Source of the DNA: Hypoxylon rubiginosum | Lineage: Eukaryota; Ascomycota; Sordariomycetes; Xylariales; Hypoxylaceae | Direction: 5' to 3' | DNA: 64,000 bases | NCBI GenBank assembly: GCA_902806565.1 | Contig: CADCXA010000055.1 | Location: 1,054,001 to 1,118,000 of the forward strand | Shown: positions 46,892 to 58,330 of the stretch, piece after piece | Layout of the letters: each line of letters opens with the position of its first letter | How positions within the stretch are numbered: the first letter of the stretch is position 1 | Translations under genes and position numbers: made by a program | The notes under the pieces: model-generated | What the model was told of the DNA's origin: nothing | Seen by the model: the letters and a program-made list of their open reading frames with translations, nothing else | Database searches by the model: none

Positions 46892-48625
46892 TGCGTGCCC
46901 AGAACGCAGGACGAGTAAGATTGTTGGCCCAATCTCTCACCCTCTGCCTACATGGGCATGTCTACTTGGAGAGGGAACCAGCGTCTCGGTTTTTACATCT
47001 GGAGGGAACTCGATATGGTTTTATTAAACGACACATCACGTGTAGTATAGAACCGAGCCGAGACGCAAAGCAATATCCCCACACGTATTGGCGGCGAAGA
47101 CGGCCGAGCCGCGACGTTTTATGTGAAGCGCCATGGCTCGGGTCTGTTAACTGGAACAAGGAGGGACGTTCAATGGCAGAATTCGAGGCGAGCTAAGAAC
47201 CTGTCGGTAAATGGCATTCAAGTACCGTAACGAGTTGGAAGCACGAACACGGGACGTTGGCGGTTGAGTGGTCGCAAGAATATGAAATTGATTTGTACCG
47301 TTTTGGGCCTAAGCAGTGGGTCGACATTCATTTGGGATGCCGCCTAATAAGGGGGAAAAATGCATATCCCCGGAAAAGAAGACGCCTATACCACGTAGGT
47401 AATATAAAGCTCTCGAAAGAGCTCGCATTGTACGGACGAGCGCCCATGCATCACGTTATCTAGTAATGTCGATCTGATAACTCTGATCCGTAGGTTACAA
47501 GCTCTATAGTCGAGTAGCTTGTTCCGTTGGACCTTTGGCTGAAGAGTTCGTAGTTGATTACGAAGTGCTGAGAGGCGGTGCCAGAAGTCTCGGCTGCAAC
47601 TCCAGGAGAAAAAAATTGCTGGTGGGAGAGCGGAGATCTAGACGTCTGACTCTCTGACTGGGCGAGGTGGTGAAAGGGAGTGACGATCATTTAAATTGCC
47701 GGTTGAAGGCCAGATTGTGGTAAGCTGGTACCGTCCGCAAGGAACTACTACCTTCGGAGGCCAATACCGTATACGACTTACAGTAATTGTAATCTAATTT
47801 CGCTGTTATTTTACAGTATGAGCCTGAAAGACTTACCTAAGCTGTCCCGACTAGACGATCGGGGGCACCTTAGCTTTGGAGCTCGAGCTGGGACTGGAAC
47901 TGGAATGACCTCGACATCTCCTGACGACTCGTATAGTATAGCAGGCGGCGAGGCTCAAGGTTGACAGAATCTGATACCAAATACCCCGACAGCAAGTTGA
48001 AAATATATTTTACGAAGCTCGATGACGCAAGCGTCTAGATAGGATCGTCATGCGGTAACTTGACCGATGGATTCGAACAAGGCTGTGGCTAAGCCCTACG
48101 GGACTCTGATCAGATAGCTGAGCTAGGTAATGAGTACCAGGAGTTGGTAAGAACACGGCGCTGAATTTCGCTGTTCCTACGACCAACTACGTAAGAACCG
48201 TGGCTGCGTGGTAGCACACAGGCACACTCGTTCGGAAGAGTTCATAGGATAGGTCAGCCGAAGAATCCTCCCGCATTCCTCTCGGGACTCGATACATATT
48301 TCAAGTCGAATACTTCCTGATGGCGGTTCATGCATCTGAACTACCGACGAGTGGCTACTCCAACTCGTAGGCGGTTTGTAGAGAAAGAAAGGAAGAGGAA
48401 AAGAAAAAGGTTCGAGCAAGAGGTAGATGATATGATAAAGATTTCTCCATCATTCTGGGTTCGATGGGGGCCATAAGATCATACAAATTCTAGAAGAACA
48501 GGTTGACGATCTAGGAGTCCGAGCTACCTACAGTAGTAGCGTGCTGTCGTGACGATGCGGGATGTAAAAAGGACATTGTTAAATTTACAAATGCAGGTTT
48601 AGTGCAATGAATGTACCGAAAAGAC
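46892..48625. other. Intergenic, promoter side of the GPI-protein gene
   Basis: Open frames at 46891-47196, 47257-47463 and 47460-47690 (-) have no supporting features. The part next to 46891 is presumably the promoter and leader of the GPI-protein gene. No repeats or RNA genes noticed. Confidence 0.45.
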
Positions 48626-48627
48626 TA

Positions 48628-49166
48628 CCTTAGCGGCAAAATGTGGTTTTGAGAAACGGTTGTAGGACGGTATTACAGTAAGCTATATAGGTACCGTTCA
48701 TTAGGCATACAACGTAACCTCAGGAACAATCATTTCTCGTATAACAACGAAATTTCTTATAAACAACAAAATTGAAAAAATGGCCTGTTTCTTTTTCTTC
48801 TTCTGATTTATTTTTATTTTTATTAAATTTTTATTTTTTACCCAAAAGAATGGAATCTCTTTATTGCTTTACGTGGGATTCGAACCTTGGACTTTTACAT
48901 ACATTTCACATTGGGTCATTACGCTTTACTACTAGGCCATATGGGGTTACGCTACACACGCGAGCTAATCATATTATTAAATATTATATACTAATAGAAC
49001 AATCTAACCAATCAAATAATTTCCATTTGCAAAGTGGAAAATAATTTTTGCGTATACAATGGTAATTGAAGAAAAAAGAATTTATTTTAGGTAAATAATT
49101 GTAGCTGCGAATTATTATTTACAGCTGCGTACAACCGTTTCTCAAAACCACCTTTTGCCGCTAAGG
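48628..49166. mobile_element. MITE-like element, 539 bp, 37-bp TIRs, TA target duplication
   Basis: The left TIR 48628-48664 and right TIR 49130-49166 are complementary with one mismatch in 37 bp (outer end CCTTAGCGGCAAAA). Each end is bordered by TA (48626-48627 and 49167-49168), as with Tc1/mariner-superfamily insertions. The interior is AT-rich, has no transposase frame, and contains tRNA-like Pol III promoter boxes on the minus strand (separate entry). The size, long TIRs and lack of coding capacity fit a non-autonomous element. Near-identical TIRs suggest a fairly young insertion that has escaped heavy RIP. Confidence 0.85.
48866..48957 (-). other. tRNA-like sequence with box A and box B inside the MITE
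   Basis: On the minus strand a box A-like GGCCTAGTAGTAAAGCG (48938-48922) precedes a perfect box B GGTTCGAATCC (48886-48876) at tRNA-like spacing. The T-arm has only two good outer pairs beside the loop and I cannot form an acceptor stem, so this is a degenerate or chimeric tRNA-like segment and not a working tRNA gene. Confidence 0.5.
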
Positions 49167-49894
49167 TACGCTCTAGGGACATGGTCCCCCCTAGAATCCC
49201 GGACAGGTACCTCCGGCCTTAGAGCAGTTTGGAGCTTTGGAGCCCGAAAGAAGCTTGGGGGAGCGGGGGGGAGATCTGGTGGCGCAGAGAAGAGCTTCAG
49301 ACTCGCAGAGGCGATTGGACTGGGTAGACTCGGAGGGATTATTCATCATATCGGACCCCACTGATCTCAAACATGACCCAATTCCCTCGATTCCTTCCAA
49401 TCGTCATAGGTCATAGGTCATAAGTTAGTCTTGTAGTTTTTTATCGAACTTTTATTTCGTCGTATATTCCGTAACTCTGGAAAATCTCTTTCTTTCTCCA
49501 ATGGTTGATGACATCAAAACATCACACCAAGCGAAACAAGATCAGGTCGGATTAGATCCAATAATTATGCTACTTCGTAAGTCGTACGCGTACAGTATTC
49601 CAGTACACGTACACGTCGGTTCGGTACGCTGTCTGGCTGTCTACATATGTACATGGTATTGTCGGCAGAAAAGGCTTCGTCGCCTTACATAGTATTTACC
49701 CAGCCATGTTCAATTTGCGAGGTATTAACCGTTTTCGGACACTGCCCAGCTTTTCATGCATTTTCATGCAATGATCATCAGATACCCAAAACTGCTAGGT
49801 CGCTGTGCCATGAACTACGCCGTACCCCGTTAGGTAATACAAGGCGAATGCGAAGGACTGCCGAAGCGATGAGCGCAAGGACCGGCCTACCTAG

Positions 49895-50142
49895 CAGTCT
49901 GAGTCGAGAGATCATGGCGCAGTCTTGGCATTTAGATTTACCCACTTAAATTGGCCACACAAATGCAGCAGCGGAGCTACTTATTGACCCGATCCGATAA
50001 GCCAATCAGATGCTTGATTTCATAGTCTCATTCAGCTTCGGACCGGATCAACTATAGTTACCGGGATGGGATAATTAAGTGGGTAGCTTCAGTGGGTAAA
50101 TCCAAATGCCAAGACTGCGCCATTATCTCTCGACTCAGACTG
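49895..50142. mobile_element. MITE-like element, 248 bp, 52-bp TIRs, CCTAG duplication
   Basis: TIRs at 49895-49946 and 50091-50142 pair over 52 bp with two mismatches; the outer end is CAGTCTGAGTCGAGAGAT. CCTAG flanks both sides (49890-49894 and 50143-50147) as an apparent 5-bp target-site duplication. Only 144 bp separate the arms, and part of the right subterminal sequence (AGTGGGTA) is repeated. There is no coding capacity. The superfamily is uncertain: CAG termini recall hAT, but an 8-bp duplication is not seen. Confidence 0.8.
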
Positions 50143-50147
50143 CCTAG

Positions 50148-51354
50148 CTCTCTCCAGCTAGCAAGCCGGTGGGCCAACATTGGCCTTTAGTTCCTGCGAC
50201 GGACTTGTAGCACGATATAGGAGATACACTGCCGTCACAACCAAGAAAAGTACCAGTCGTCTCTAATCAGTTGACGCGCTATGTGAACGGTTCCAGTCCG
50301 TTGGAGCCTTTAGCTCTCGGCAACTAGTATCGCGACCACTATGTACTATGGTATATACCTAGTACCGTCGTAAAGAGGTCTGGGGAACACTAAGCCGAGA
50401 AGCCACGCGACATGGCGAGGATGACAAAACCTAGAGCCGATACCGAAGCCACTTCCGTCTCCGCCTCTCTCCTGCATATCTACTATCTACATACATGCCT
50501 ATTACATACCTAAGTACCTACCCAGGCACATAGCCAGTCAGCCTGTGAGCTAGCCACTGTAACATGCATACGTGATAACACGTATTCCGAGTAGGTATGG
50601 TAGGTACCTAGGAGTTGTCATACCACCACTGATAATGTTTATGTAGACCGATCCCCTAATGACCCCAAAAGGGTCTCGTCTAATTACTCTCTCGAGCGAC
50701 GGGTTGCTATTGGGTAGCTAAGTACATAGAGCAGCCAGCTATCCCAGGCTGCCAGGTCCGGTGAGAGTTCTCCATGTTCATGTTCCATGGCATGCAGGTA
50801 GCGTGGCCCTACCCCTGATAGTCATCCCCGTCGCCTCCACTGGCAAGACCTTGTTGACTTGTATTTTAGCCACAAGGCATGCACCCTGGCTCGCCTGGCC
50901 CTGTCTTTCGCATATCAGTACTACGTAAGTAGGATAGCACGCTCCGTCGATCTGCGCTGGGCGTGGGCAGGGCATGGGATGGCATGGACCAAAGCAGACA
51001 TGGCATTGGGCGGCGCATGTAAAAACCGTTCATTAGATGTGCCCCGGCAGATCCCGCCATTGACGGAAATCCGCCTTGACTAGATGATTTCGCCTGTTGT
51101 TTTTTCTTCTTGCAACCAACTCGCTCCAAACCCGGCTCGACAGCATTCCAGTTGTCAATTCGACTCCAGGCACATTGGCAGTGGCTTGAGAAATATCCAT
51201 CATCACACGGAGCCAAAGTCGATTTTGATATTTGATGGATTTGGATCGAAATTACGCCGACCTCTCTGCCAGCCCCATGAAGCTTGGGAAGGAAAATAGC
51301 TGGTGACCTCGCGCGTCTCCTGTACGACAGCTAGGTTGGTGCGACCGCCGGACA
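50148..51354. other. Intergenic upstream of the pepsin-like gene
   Basis: Contains ACCTAAGTACCTACC-type spacer motifs (50490-50610) and, near 51090-51190, a pyrimidine-rich stretch that could be leader. No gene or repeat beyond these is evident. Confidence 0.4.
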
Positions 51355-54115
51355 ATGTTGGCGCATTTCCTCGCGATCATCGTCGGGACGCTGCTGGTAC
51401 CCGAATTAGTTAATGCCGACGACCTTAGCGCCTTATGGATCGAGCCGTCTCTACAATGGCACGTCAACCCGATATTGATGAGATGGACAAGGAGTTAATT
51501 GTGACCTAGGTACGGCATCGACGGGAATTGGTCCTCGATGGGGCTGTTCGTGGGAGAGCCTGCCCAAGAGATCGACGTGACCGTGAGCACGAGTTTATCT
51601 GAGTTATGGGTCGTTGAGACGGGTGGCTGCAGTCCGAGTAAGTACCTAAGAGTTGAAATACAAGACAGTCTATATTTATGGATTTGAGACGGTGTTACTA
51701 ACGTGTCTCAACAAGATGCGCTCTGCACCTCCGCTCGTGGTGGCGTTTACGACACTAGCGCATCGCAAAGTTGGTCGCCGCTCGGTGCCTGGCAGCTCGG
51801 GTTAGAATATCTCGGGCTAGGAGGCAATGGCGACTACGGGATGGAAACGGTCGTCGTATACGATAGCGTACGACGTTGGCAGACGTCTTTCAACAAGCAA
51901 GTTGTGGCTGGCATTAATGAGACCGGCTATTATACCGGATTCTTTGGCCTAGGCATTACACCCGGTCGCTTTAATGATGTCGTCGCTCAAAGCCCCATCG
52001 CCGCGTTGGTTGAACAATCTGGTATTATTCCAAGTCATAGCTATGGCTATACGGCTGGCGCATATTACGGTAGGTCCATGAAGAATACTCCGACCACACG
52101 AACGTTTCCTAATTTTAGTAGGCGGCGAGCGAGGAACCCCATTGTCTCTGACTCTGGGTGGTTACGATGCCAATCGCTTCGAACCCCACGATACCAGTTT
52201 TAGCCTTAATACGACTTCGAGACAGCCCGAGGTACTTGTGAGAGCCATTACTGCCTCGGTCACTGATGTTGACAAAGCTCCAACTGAATGGTCAACCCCG
52301 TCAACCCCTTTATTATCCTTCAATGAGTCCGTGACAGCTCTTCTTGACAGCTCGACCCCATACCTTTGGCTGCCACCAACAATATGCGACCGATTCGCTG
52401 CGAGTCTTAACCTCACGTGGAATGAGACGTTTGGACTATATCTATTCTCGGATAACGAGAACCTAGACCGATACCGATCATCACCAGACCTCTCCTTTAC
52501 TTTTACGCTATCGAGCGAGGACAATCGTGACAATTTTGGGCATCCTCTTGACGTTGCAGGAGTTGTAAATATTACAATATCTGCGAATGCCTTCATTCAC
52601 AGTCTTCGCTACCCATTCATGAACCTAATCGAGTACGGTGCACCAGCTGTACCCTACTTTCCGTTGAAGCGGACTGAAAGCGGTAACCGGGTTATCATTG
52701 GAAGAACCTTTTTTCAGGAGGCTTACTTAATTACGAATTATGAGACGAGTACTTTTTCGGTTCATAAAGCTAAGTTCCCGGGGAAGCCGCTTCGGGATAC
52801 TTCTATCCAAACCATAGAAGCTTACGATCGCAGCCCATACCCTGGACCACCTCCACGGCCTGATAATGGTGAAGGGAGCCTCACCCAATCGCAAATTATT
52901 GGCATGGCAATAGGGATTTGCTTCATAAGCATAGTAGCTATTGTTATATTCTTCCTTTTGCGACGGAGGAAAAGAAAGCAACGGCAAAGCGAGGCAGCGG
53001 AAAATACCGAGGATACTTTTAAGGACAAGGCCTCTACGATGGAGACATCACCCCCTACTACTCCCGTAGCTCGCATGGTCTCGAAAATGTCGAAGAACTG
53101 CCCGGTTAAAAAGGTCAAGGCTATGAGGGGAAGTAGCCGCGAAGAACGTGAGGACAATAAGGAGCTTGGGGTGTACGAATTTGCTGCGGACCAAAGCCAC
53201 GAGCGTTACGAACTACCAGCTCCGGAGCCCGTAGAGTTAGATGATACCATGATCAAGGAGGTGATGGATACTAGCAAAAAGGAGACACGTCGGACAAGTG
53301 GCTACGAGTTTGCAAAACATCAACTGGAGCGACAGAAGCAAGGACTGATGCCCGAGTATATCCCACGCGTGGTAGAGGTACCGGTCAAGGCATACCACAG
53401 TGTTAGCCCGACGGATATTAGCCCGACGTCACAGCAGTACGGATCCTCGAACCGTACTCTCGAGACACCATCCCCAACGTCTAGCCCAACGTATGACACT
53501 CTGAGCAACAATATCCCGTCGCCGTTGAGTTCACACAGCGACTGGACAAATAGAGTCCCAGAGTACTACTCTCCTATGGGATTCGTCCCCGCTCAAACCC
53601 TCTCGCATTCCACCTCGAACCCGAATCTTACCTACGCGCCGTCATCACCATCGTCACCATCATCGAGTAGTCCCGGAACGCATTCACTCGCTCGTTCCGC
53701 TTCCACTACCGGATTTATGACATCGCACATTCCACTCGCACCGCCTCCCGCTTCGGTTCAAAGAGCGCCAATCGACGCATCCCGGGTGATCTGCCTCGGA
53801 CCTTTGCCGGATAATGTTCGCCTACCCAACCACCCCCCTCCTCCTCAGCCGTCGATACCTGGAGTCCTCCACCTTGATGGCCAAGCCATTGCTTATCCCC
53901 CAATGCCTCCCATCCCATCTAGCGACGAATACTCCCACCGCGCGTCTCGCCGCGTGTCTACGGCCGATACGTTAGGGAGCAACTACACCGTCGAGGAGGA
54001 CGCACGCCTAGCTGCGGTACAAGAGGCGGCGAATACTTTCGGCCGCATAGACGGAGACGATATTATACATATACCACAACCAGCCTTGAAACGATACAGC
54101 TGGGAGGAACAGTAA
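51355..54115 (+). CDS. Membrane-anchored pepsin-fold (A1-like) protein, probable pseudoprotease
   Basis: Type I membrane protein with an aspartic-protease-like ectodomain. Exons 51355-51446, 51510-51637, 51716-52069, 52119-54115 give 856 residues. The first junction is uncertain (a GC donor at 51459 is possible), and the last acceptor could be 3 bases later (TAGTAG). A signal peptide covers residues 1-21. A1 landmarks are clear: GIDGNWSSMGLFVG, LWVVETGGCSP, GFFGLG, SYGYTAGAYYGG, SLTLGGYDANRFEPHD, and ALLDSSTPYLWLP. The first catalytic motif, normally DTGS, reads VSTS near residue 54, so its Asp is absent; the second keeps Asp but has DSST for D(S/T)GT near 268. A transmembrane helix lies at about 451-473, then RRRKRK and a 380-residue Pro/Ser-rich cytoplasmic tail. 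Loss of activity is inference from motifs. Receptor-like or scaffold roles are possible. Confidence 0.87.
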
Positions 54116-55535
54116 TTTATTATCGCCCTATGACATTCGTGGATAGTCTCCAAAGACTTTACCATTTTTAATCACTTGGATCGACCATTGCTTGACGCAC
54201 CATTTTCTTTTAAATTCGACTATTACCCCTTTTCTTTTTGCTTTTACGAGATCTATTCGAGATACACTACACGCGGTTACATCTATATACCAGCAACGGA
54301 GTTTTTGGCGCGCACTAAGGATCTTTGGCTTTTACGCATTGACGGGCGGCACGCTTGACGAAAGGATACGAGCGCTGATTTTTCCCCCGTGCATTGAAAA
54401 GGCGTTGGAACTCGGGGGAGCGTTATTATTTTTTGGGAAGTCCCCAAATGCGGCAGTATCTATAGGATAAAGACACTGGACGTGCTTGGGAACGATCCCG
54501 CTGCTGTTATAATTGGCGCCTTCAGACGAGGAAGAGGATAGAGATTCTAGCTTCATGGCAACCTTAAAAACAACAACTTTTTACGGAACCAAAGTATTAA
54601 GCAGTAGAGTATAGAGATATTCTACGTAGGTACGATGACGTCGATGCCACCGCGGGAGAGAGGTGTTGAGATGTCAAGGCGTTGCGACAGGTGTAGATAG
54701 TTTGGCTGTACCTAGATGCTGGACTATGTAGAAATGAAGCAAAAAATTCAGAGATTTCTGTTCAACTCTATGAACATTTTGTCCTGTGATCTCGAATCAA
54801 GTGCCCGTCATTTTACCTCCTAGTCTACTACGGCTCGGGCCGTAGATGGCGGCTTCGCGCATTCTTGCTGTGGTTTCAAATAATCTGGTGCAAGCTCTCC
54901 TAGATTCGAGATGAATATGGTCAACAATCCATAACCCCGATCCCCTTGTAATGCCCTATGCCCAGTGTCTGCGGGTATCTGGCTCGCTGTTAATTTCCAT
55001 AGTTACGTTCTATAAGAGGATTGGGAACAAAGGGCCACTGACCTATAAACGACCACCCGCGTGGTAATGAGTGACCGTAGTCCGAGTTCCCGAGAGCCGA
55101 AGAACATTGTGTAACTATATGTAATTAGAATGGACCTTCTCGACACTCTGTATTATATGGATAAGCAGAGATGGGAGGATAAGTGTCATTATGTACGATG
55201 CCACGTCTCATATATCAAATTTAGGAGTAAGGGAAGAAGTACTCTCTCGGACCTAACGATAAGCTAGGAAGCCCAAGCAGAATATGAGAGAGATCGCACC
55301 AAACACATGGATTGTAAGGAAGGGCGGCAAGGACCGATGTCTACCCTTAAACCTCACCTCAATATTGCCTAGTCACTTTACAACACGTCACTTTCACGAA
55401 TTCTGATAGCCACTTCAGTAGTCATGCCAATGCATTTGTGCATAGTGATTTTTCATTGCATCTACGCCCGGGGAGCCCTGACATACATACCGGGCCCTTA
55501 CTTGCCTATCGGAAGTAGAGTCACTAGAAAGACCA
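54116..55535. other. Intergenic between convergent genes
   Basis: 3' sides of the pepsin-like gene and the Tah18-type gene. The short open frames near 54176-54556 are overlapping noise. No repeats or RNA genes noticed. Confidence 0.45.
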
Positions 55536-58330
55536 TCACCAGACCTCCTCCCATATCGGAGTAGTTGCGTGCAGAAACCTCTTGGCCGTCTCGCGGTCGG
55601 GTGCTAGCTTCCCTATGACCATGGCGTCGTACAGCGCCGTTCGGACCGCCTCCGGCATCTTGCCCGAGCTCCCGCATATGTAGACGCACGCGCCGTTCTG
55701 AAGGTATTCGCACACGAGCATCGCCTGCTCGCGGATGCGGTCCTGCACGTAGATCTTCTCTTTCTGGTCCCGGGAAAACGCCGTGAAGACCTTAACCCCC
55801 AGCCGGTCCCACTCGTCCCTGAAGTAGAAGTCGGCGTCCTGGTTTCGGCCACCGAAGAAGAGCACCGCGTCCCCGGACCGCACGTCTTGGCGCCGGTCCC
55901 AGAGATGAGCGCGTATAGGTGCAATGCCGGTGCCCGGGCCGATTGCTAACAGCGGTCTGACGCTGAAACCCGCATTAGGGCTATTGTATTCTTTGTGCCC
56001 GACGTTGATGATGGTACCGGGGGCCAGGGATGCCAAGTAACGAGAACAGAGCCCCTGCCGCGTCTTTCGCAGCACTGTCTTATACTTCACTAACGCCACC
56101 AAAAGCTCAACTCGTACAGCTTCCGGCTCATCGCTCTTGATGAGTCGCCCTCCGCTCGCGGCGCTATATTCGCGACCTCGTATAACGGGGAAGATGGACG
56201 GAACGTGCTGGTACGGTATCTTGACTGATGGGAAATCCTGTAGGACCTCCAGGATAGATCGGCGTGGCCGAGATGTGTAGTCGTAAAATTCGTCCGAAAG
56301 CGCGGGATTTGCGAATTCTTGGAGTCGTTCCTTGTGTATAGGGTCGTCCGTGTAGAAAGCAATGTCTTCGAAGAATAGACGCTTCGGGATGGCGGTAATG
56401 TCGTAATTGTGGAGGAGAAGTTGTCGTAAGGTAGAACGAGCGAGCGGGAAACAGTTCTTGGGCTGTGAATAAAGCTTGCCTTGTTGCAAAGCGTGATGCT
56501 CGAAGGGCATATCGGCAACCTCTTGCCAACCCATTAGATCGATCAGTGTTTGCACGTCCTGTGGAAAATTCTTGGGATATATGACCATTGCGTCCCCGGG
56601 TACGTAGCAGAACACGTCCACCTCATCCTCCCTATAGGGGCTTTGCCGTGCAAGGACATCGAAAACCAGATGGCGAACGTCCTGCCAGTGGGTGCTAGGA
56701 GTGATGCGACGGTTTTCTCGCAAAACGGCGGTCCATGAGTTTTCTATAGGGAGGATGTCCGGAGGAGGAAGAACTTCCTTGACGCTAGTCGAGTCGTCTA
56801 TGGAGTATTTGTTAGGGTGATCTCTCAGTACGTTGGGACGGTCTAGAATATCTATCCCGCCCGGGTATTGGTTGGCCGTGTTCTCTGATAGGCGAGCATT
56901 ATAGGCAATGCTATTGATGGACAGTCTCTCTGCTTGTAGAGTCTTATCCAAAAACTCCGGGTTGGGTGTATCGGCATGACTGAAGAGGGCCGCGGTTCTA
57001 TCAAGCATCGGCTCTTGACTCGCGGCGTTCCTAGTAGGGTTTAGGCCAGTATCATCTGAGTTCTCAACTAGCTGCTCGTCGCGATCAGGCATTGGCTGAT
57101 CAGCAGCATCCATATTGCCTGCCAGTTCTATCGTGAACTTGGGCGGAAGCTGCACATCTAGGGGTATAGGTGATAAGCCCTCGGGTAGAGGATACTCCCT
57201 CAAGAGATAGCTGCGGAGGCTCTGTGCCCAGGGCAAGAAAGCGCCGTCGATACTATAAGGAAACTTGACATCAGAACTGCAGCTGGGGTGCACGGCCAAG
57301 GCTCAGGAAGGGAAAGAAAAGACGTAGTGGAAGTTTCAAGACAGGGGAGATAAGTTAGAAAAGATGCTACTTACCCGTCTTCGTGACGCTCGTCAGCCTC
57401 CCCGCGTGGGTAGAACTCGGTCGCGCCTAGCTGCTCGAGGCGTTTGTGAAGTTTCCTAGCGGCCCAGTTGTATCTATAGAGAATGGGGGAAAATTATTAG
57501 TTACGAGAAGTTGCACGGGTAACGATGATGTAAGTGGGGGGAATGGGATGTTACATGCGTACTTGGAATATGAACTGTCACCGAGACCAAAGGTGGTGAA
57601 GTGGACGGAACGTAGGCAGGTGGGTGGTAATCGTTTGCGGAGGAGACTTTTCCAGAACTTGAGGGCGTTCTGGGGTATCTCACCTTGACCGGTAGTAGAA
57701 ATGACGAAGATGGTCAGAGGGTATCGTGGTAAGGTGTTCTAAATGAGGCAGGTCTTGTTACCAGGTGGCCGTCTTTTGCCTAGCAAAGGAAATAGGGACG
57801 CGTATGTGTCAAAACAGAAAGCGTGAGCTGAACCGCTAAAAGCAGGATGCGGGACGCAATATGCAACATGCGAGATGCAGGACGAAAGATGCAAGATGTA
57901 AGAGGCAAGAGGCAAAAGGCGAGGTGCAATCAAATAGCACTCGGACGACTTTATCGTCGCTACCTAACTTGGGTAAATCTTTATCTAGAACTAGAGCGGT
58001 ATGACGCATGTCCCCGTGCACGTCTTTTTCTTCTTCTTCTTATTTATAAAAGAGAAGAAAAAAAGAATGCAAGTGACGGAGCGTAGAGTTGTTGGGAAGT
58101 AGACTACATGTAAATACAAAGACTCGGCTTACAAGTTCGACATCGTTCATCTCGTAGGCCGACGTCTTAAAATGCAATCTTTCGGCATGCCTCTCGAGGT
58201 TACCGGCCAAATCTTGGCTATTCCCGGTTTCGGAGCCGTATAGAATGAGCATGCGTCTATTCTCGAGCTGTGCAGCTTCATCTCCGCCGTTGGTAGGGTT
58301 GGTAGAGTCATGGTTATGCTCTGTTGTCAT
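55536..58330 (-). CDS. tah18: NADPH-dependent diflavin reductase, Tah18/NDOR1 type
   Basis: Transfers electrons from NADPH through FAD and FMN to the Fe-S protein Dre2 in cytosolic iron-sulphur protein assembly. Minus-strand exons: 58330-58133, 57738-57563, 57473-57375, 57252-55536; total 729 residues. The FMN domain has ILYGSETGNSQDLA (residues 29-42), STTGQGEIPQNALKFW, GLGDSSYSKYNWAARKL and GEADERHEDG. The FAD/NADPH part has RGREYS, GPGTGIAPIRAHLWDRR (about 590-607), LFFGGRNQDADFYF and YICGSSGKMPEAV, and ends in an aromatic residue (EEVW). Between the FMN and FAD parts, residues about 204-330 are a polar, low-conservation insertion, which makes it longer than the roughly 600-residue animal protein. 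The first intron is 394 bp and contains GATGCAAGATG-like minisatellite copies. An upstream in-frame Met (58414) is possible, but 58330 gives the family-like start. Confidence 0.95.
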
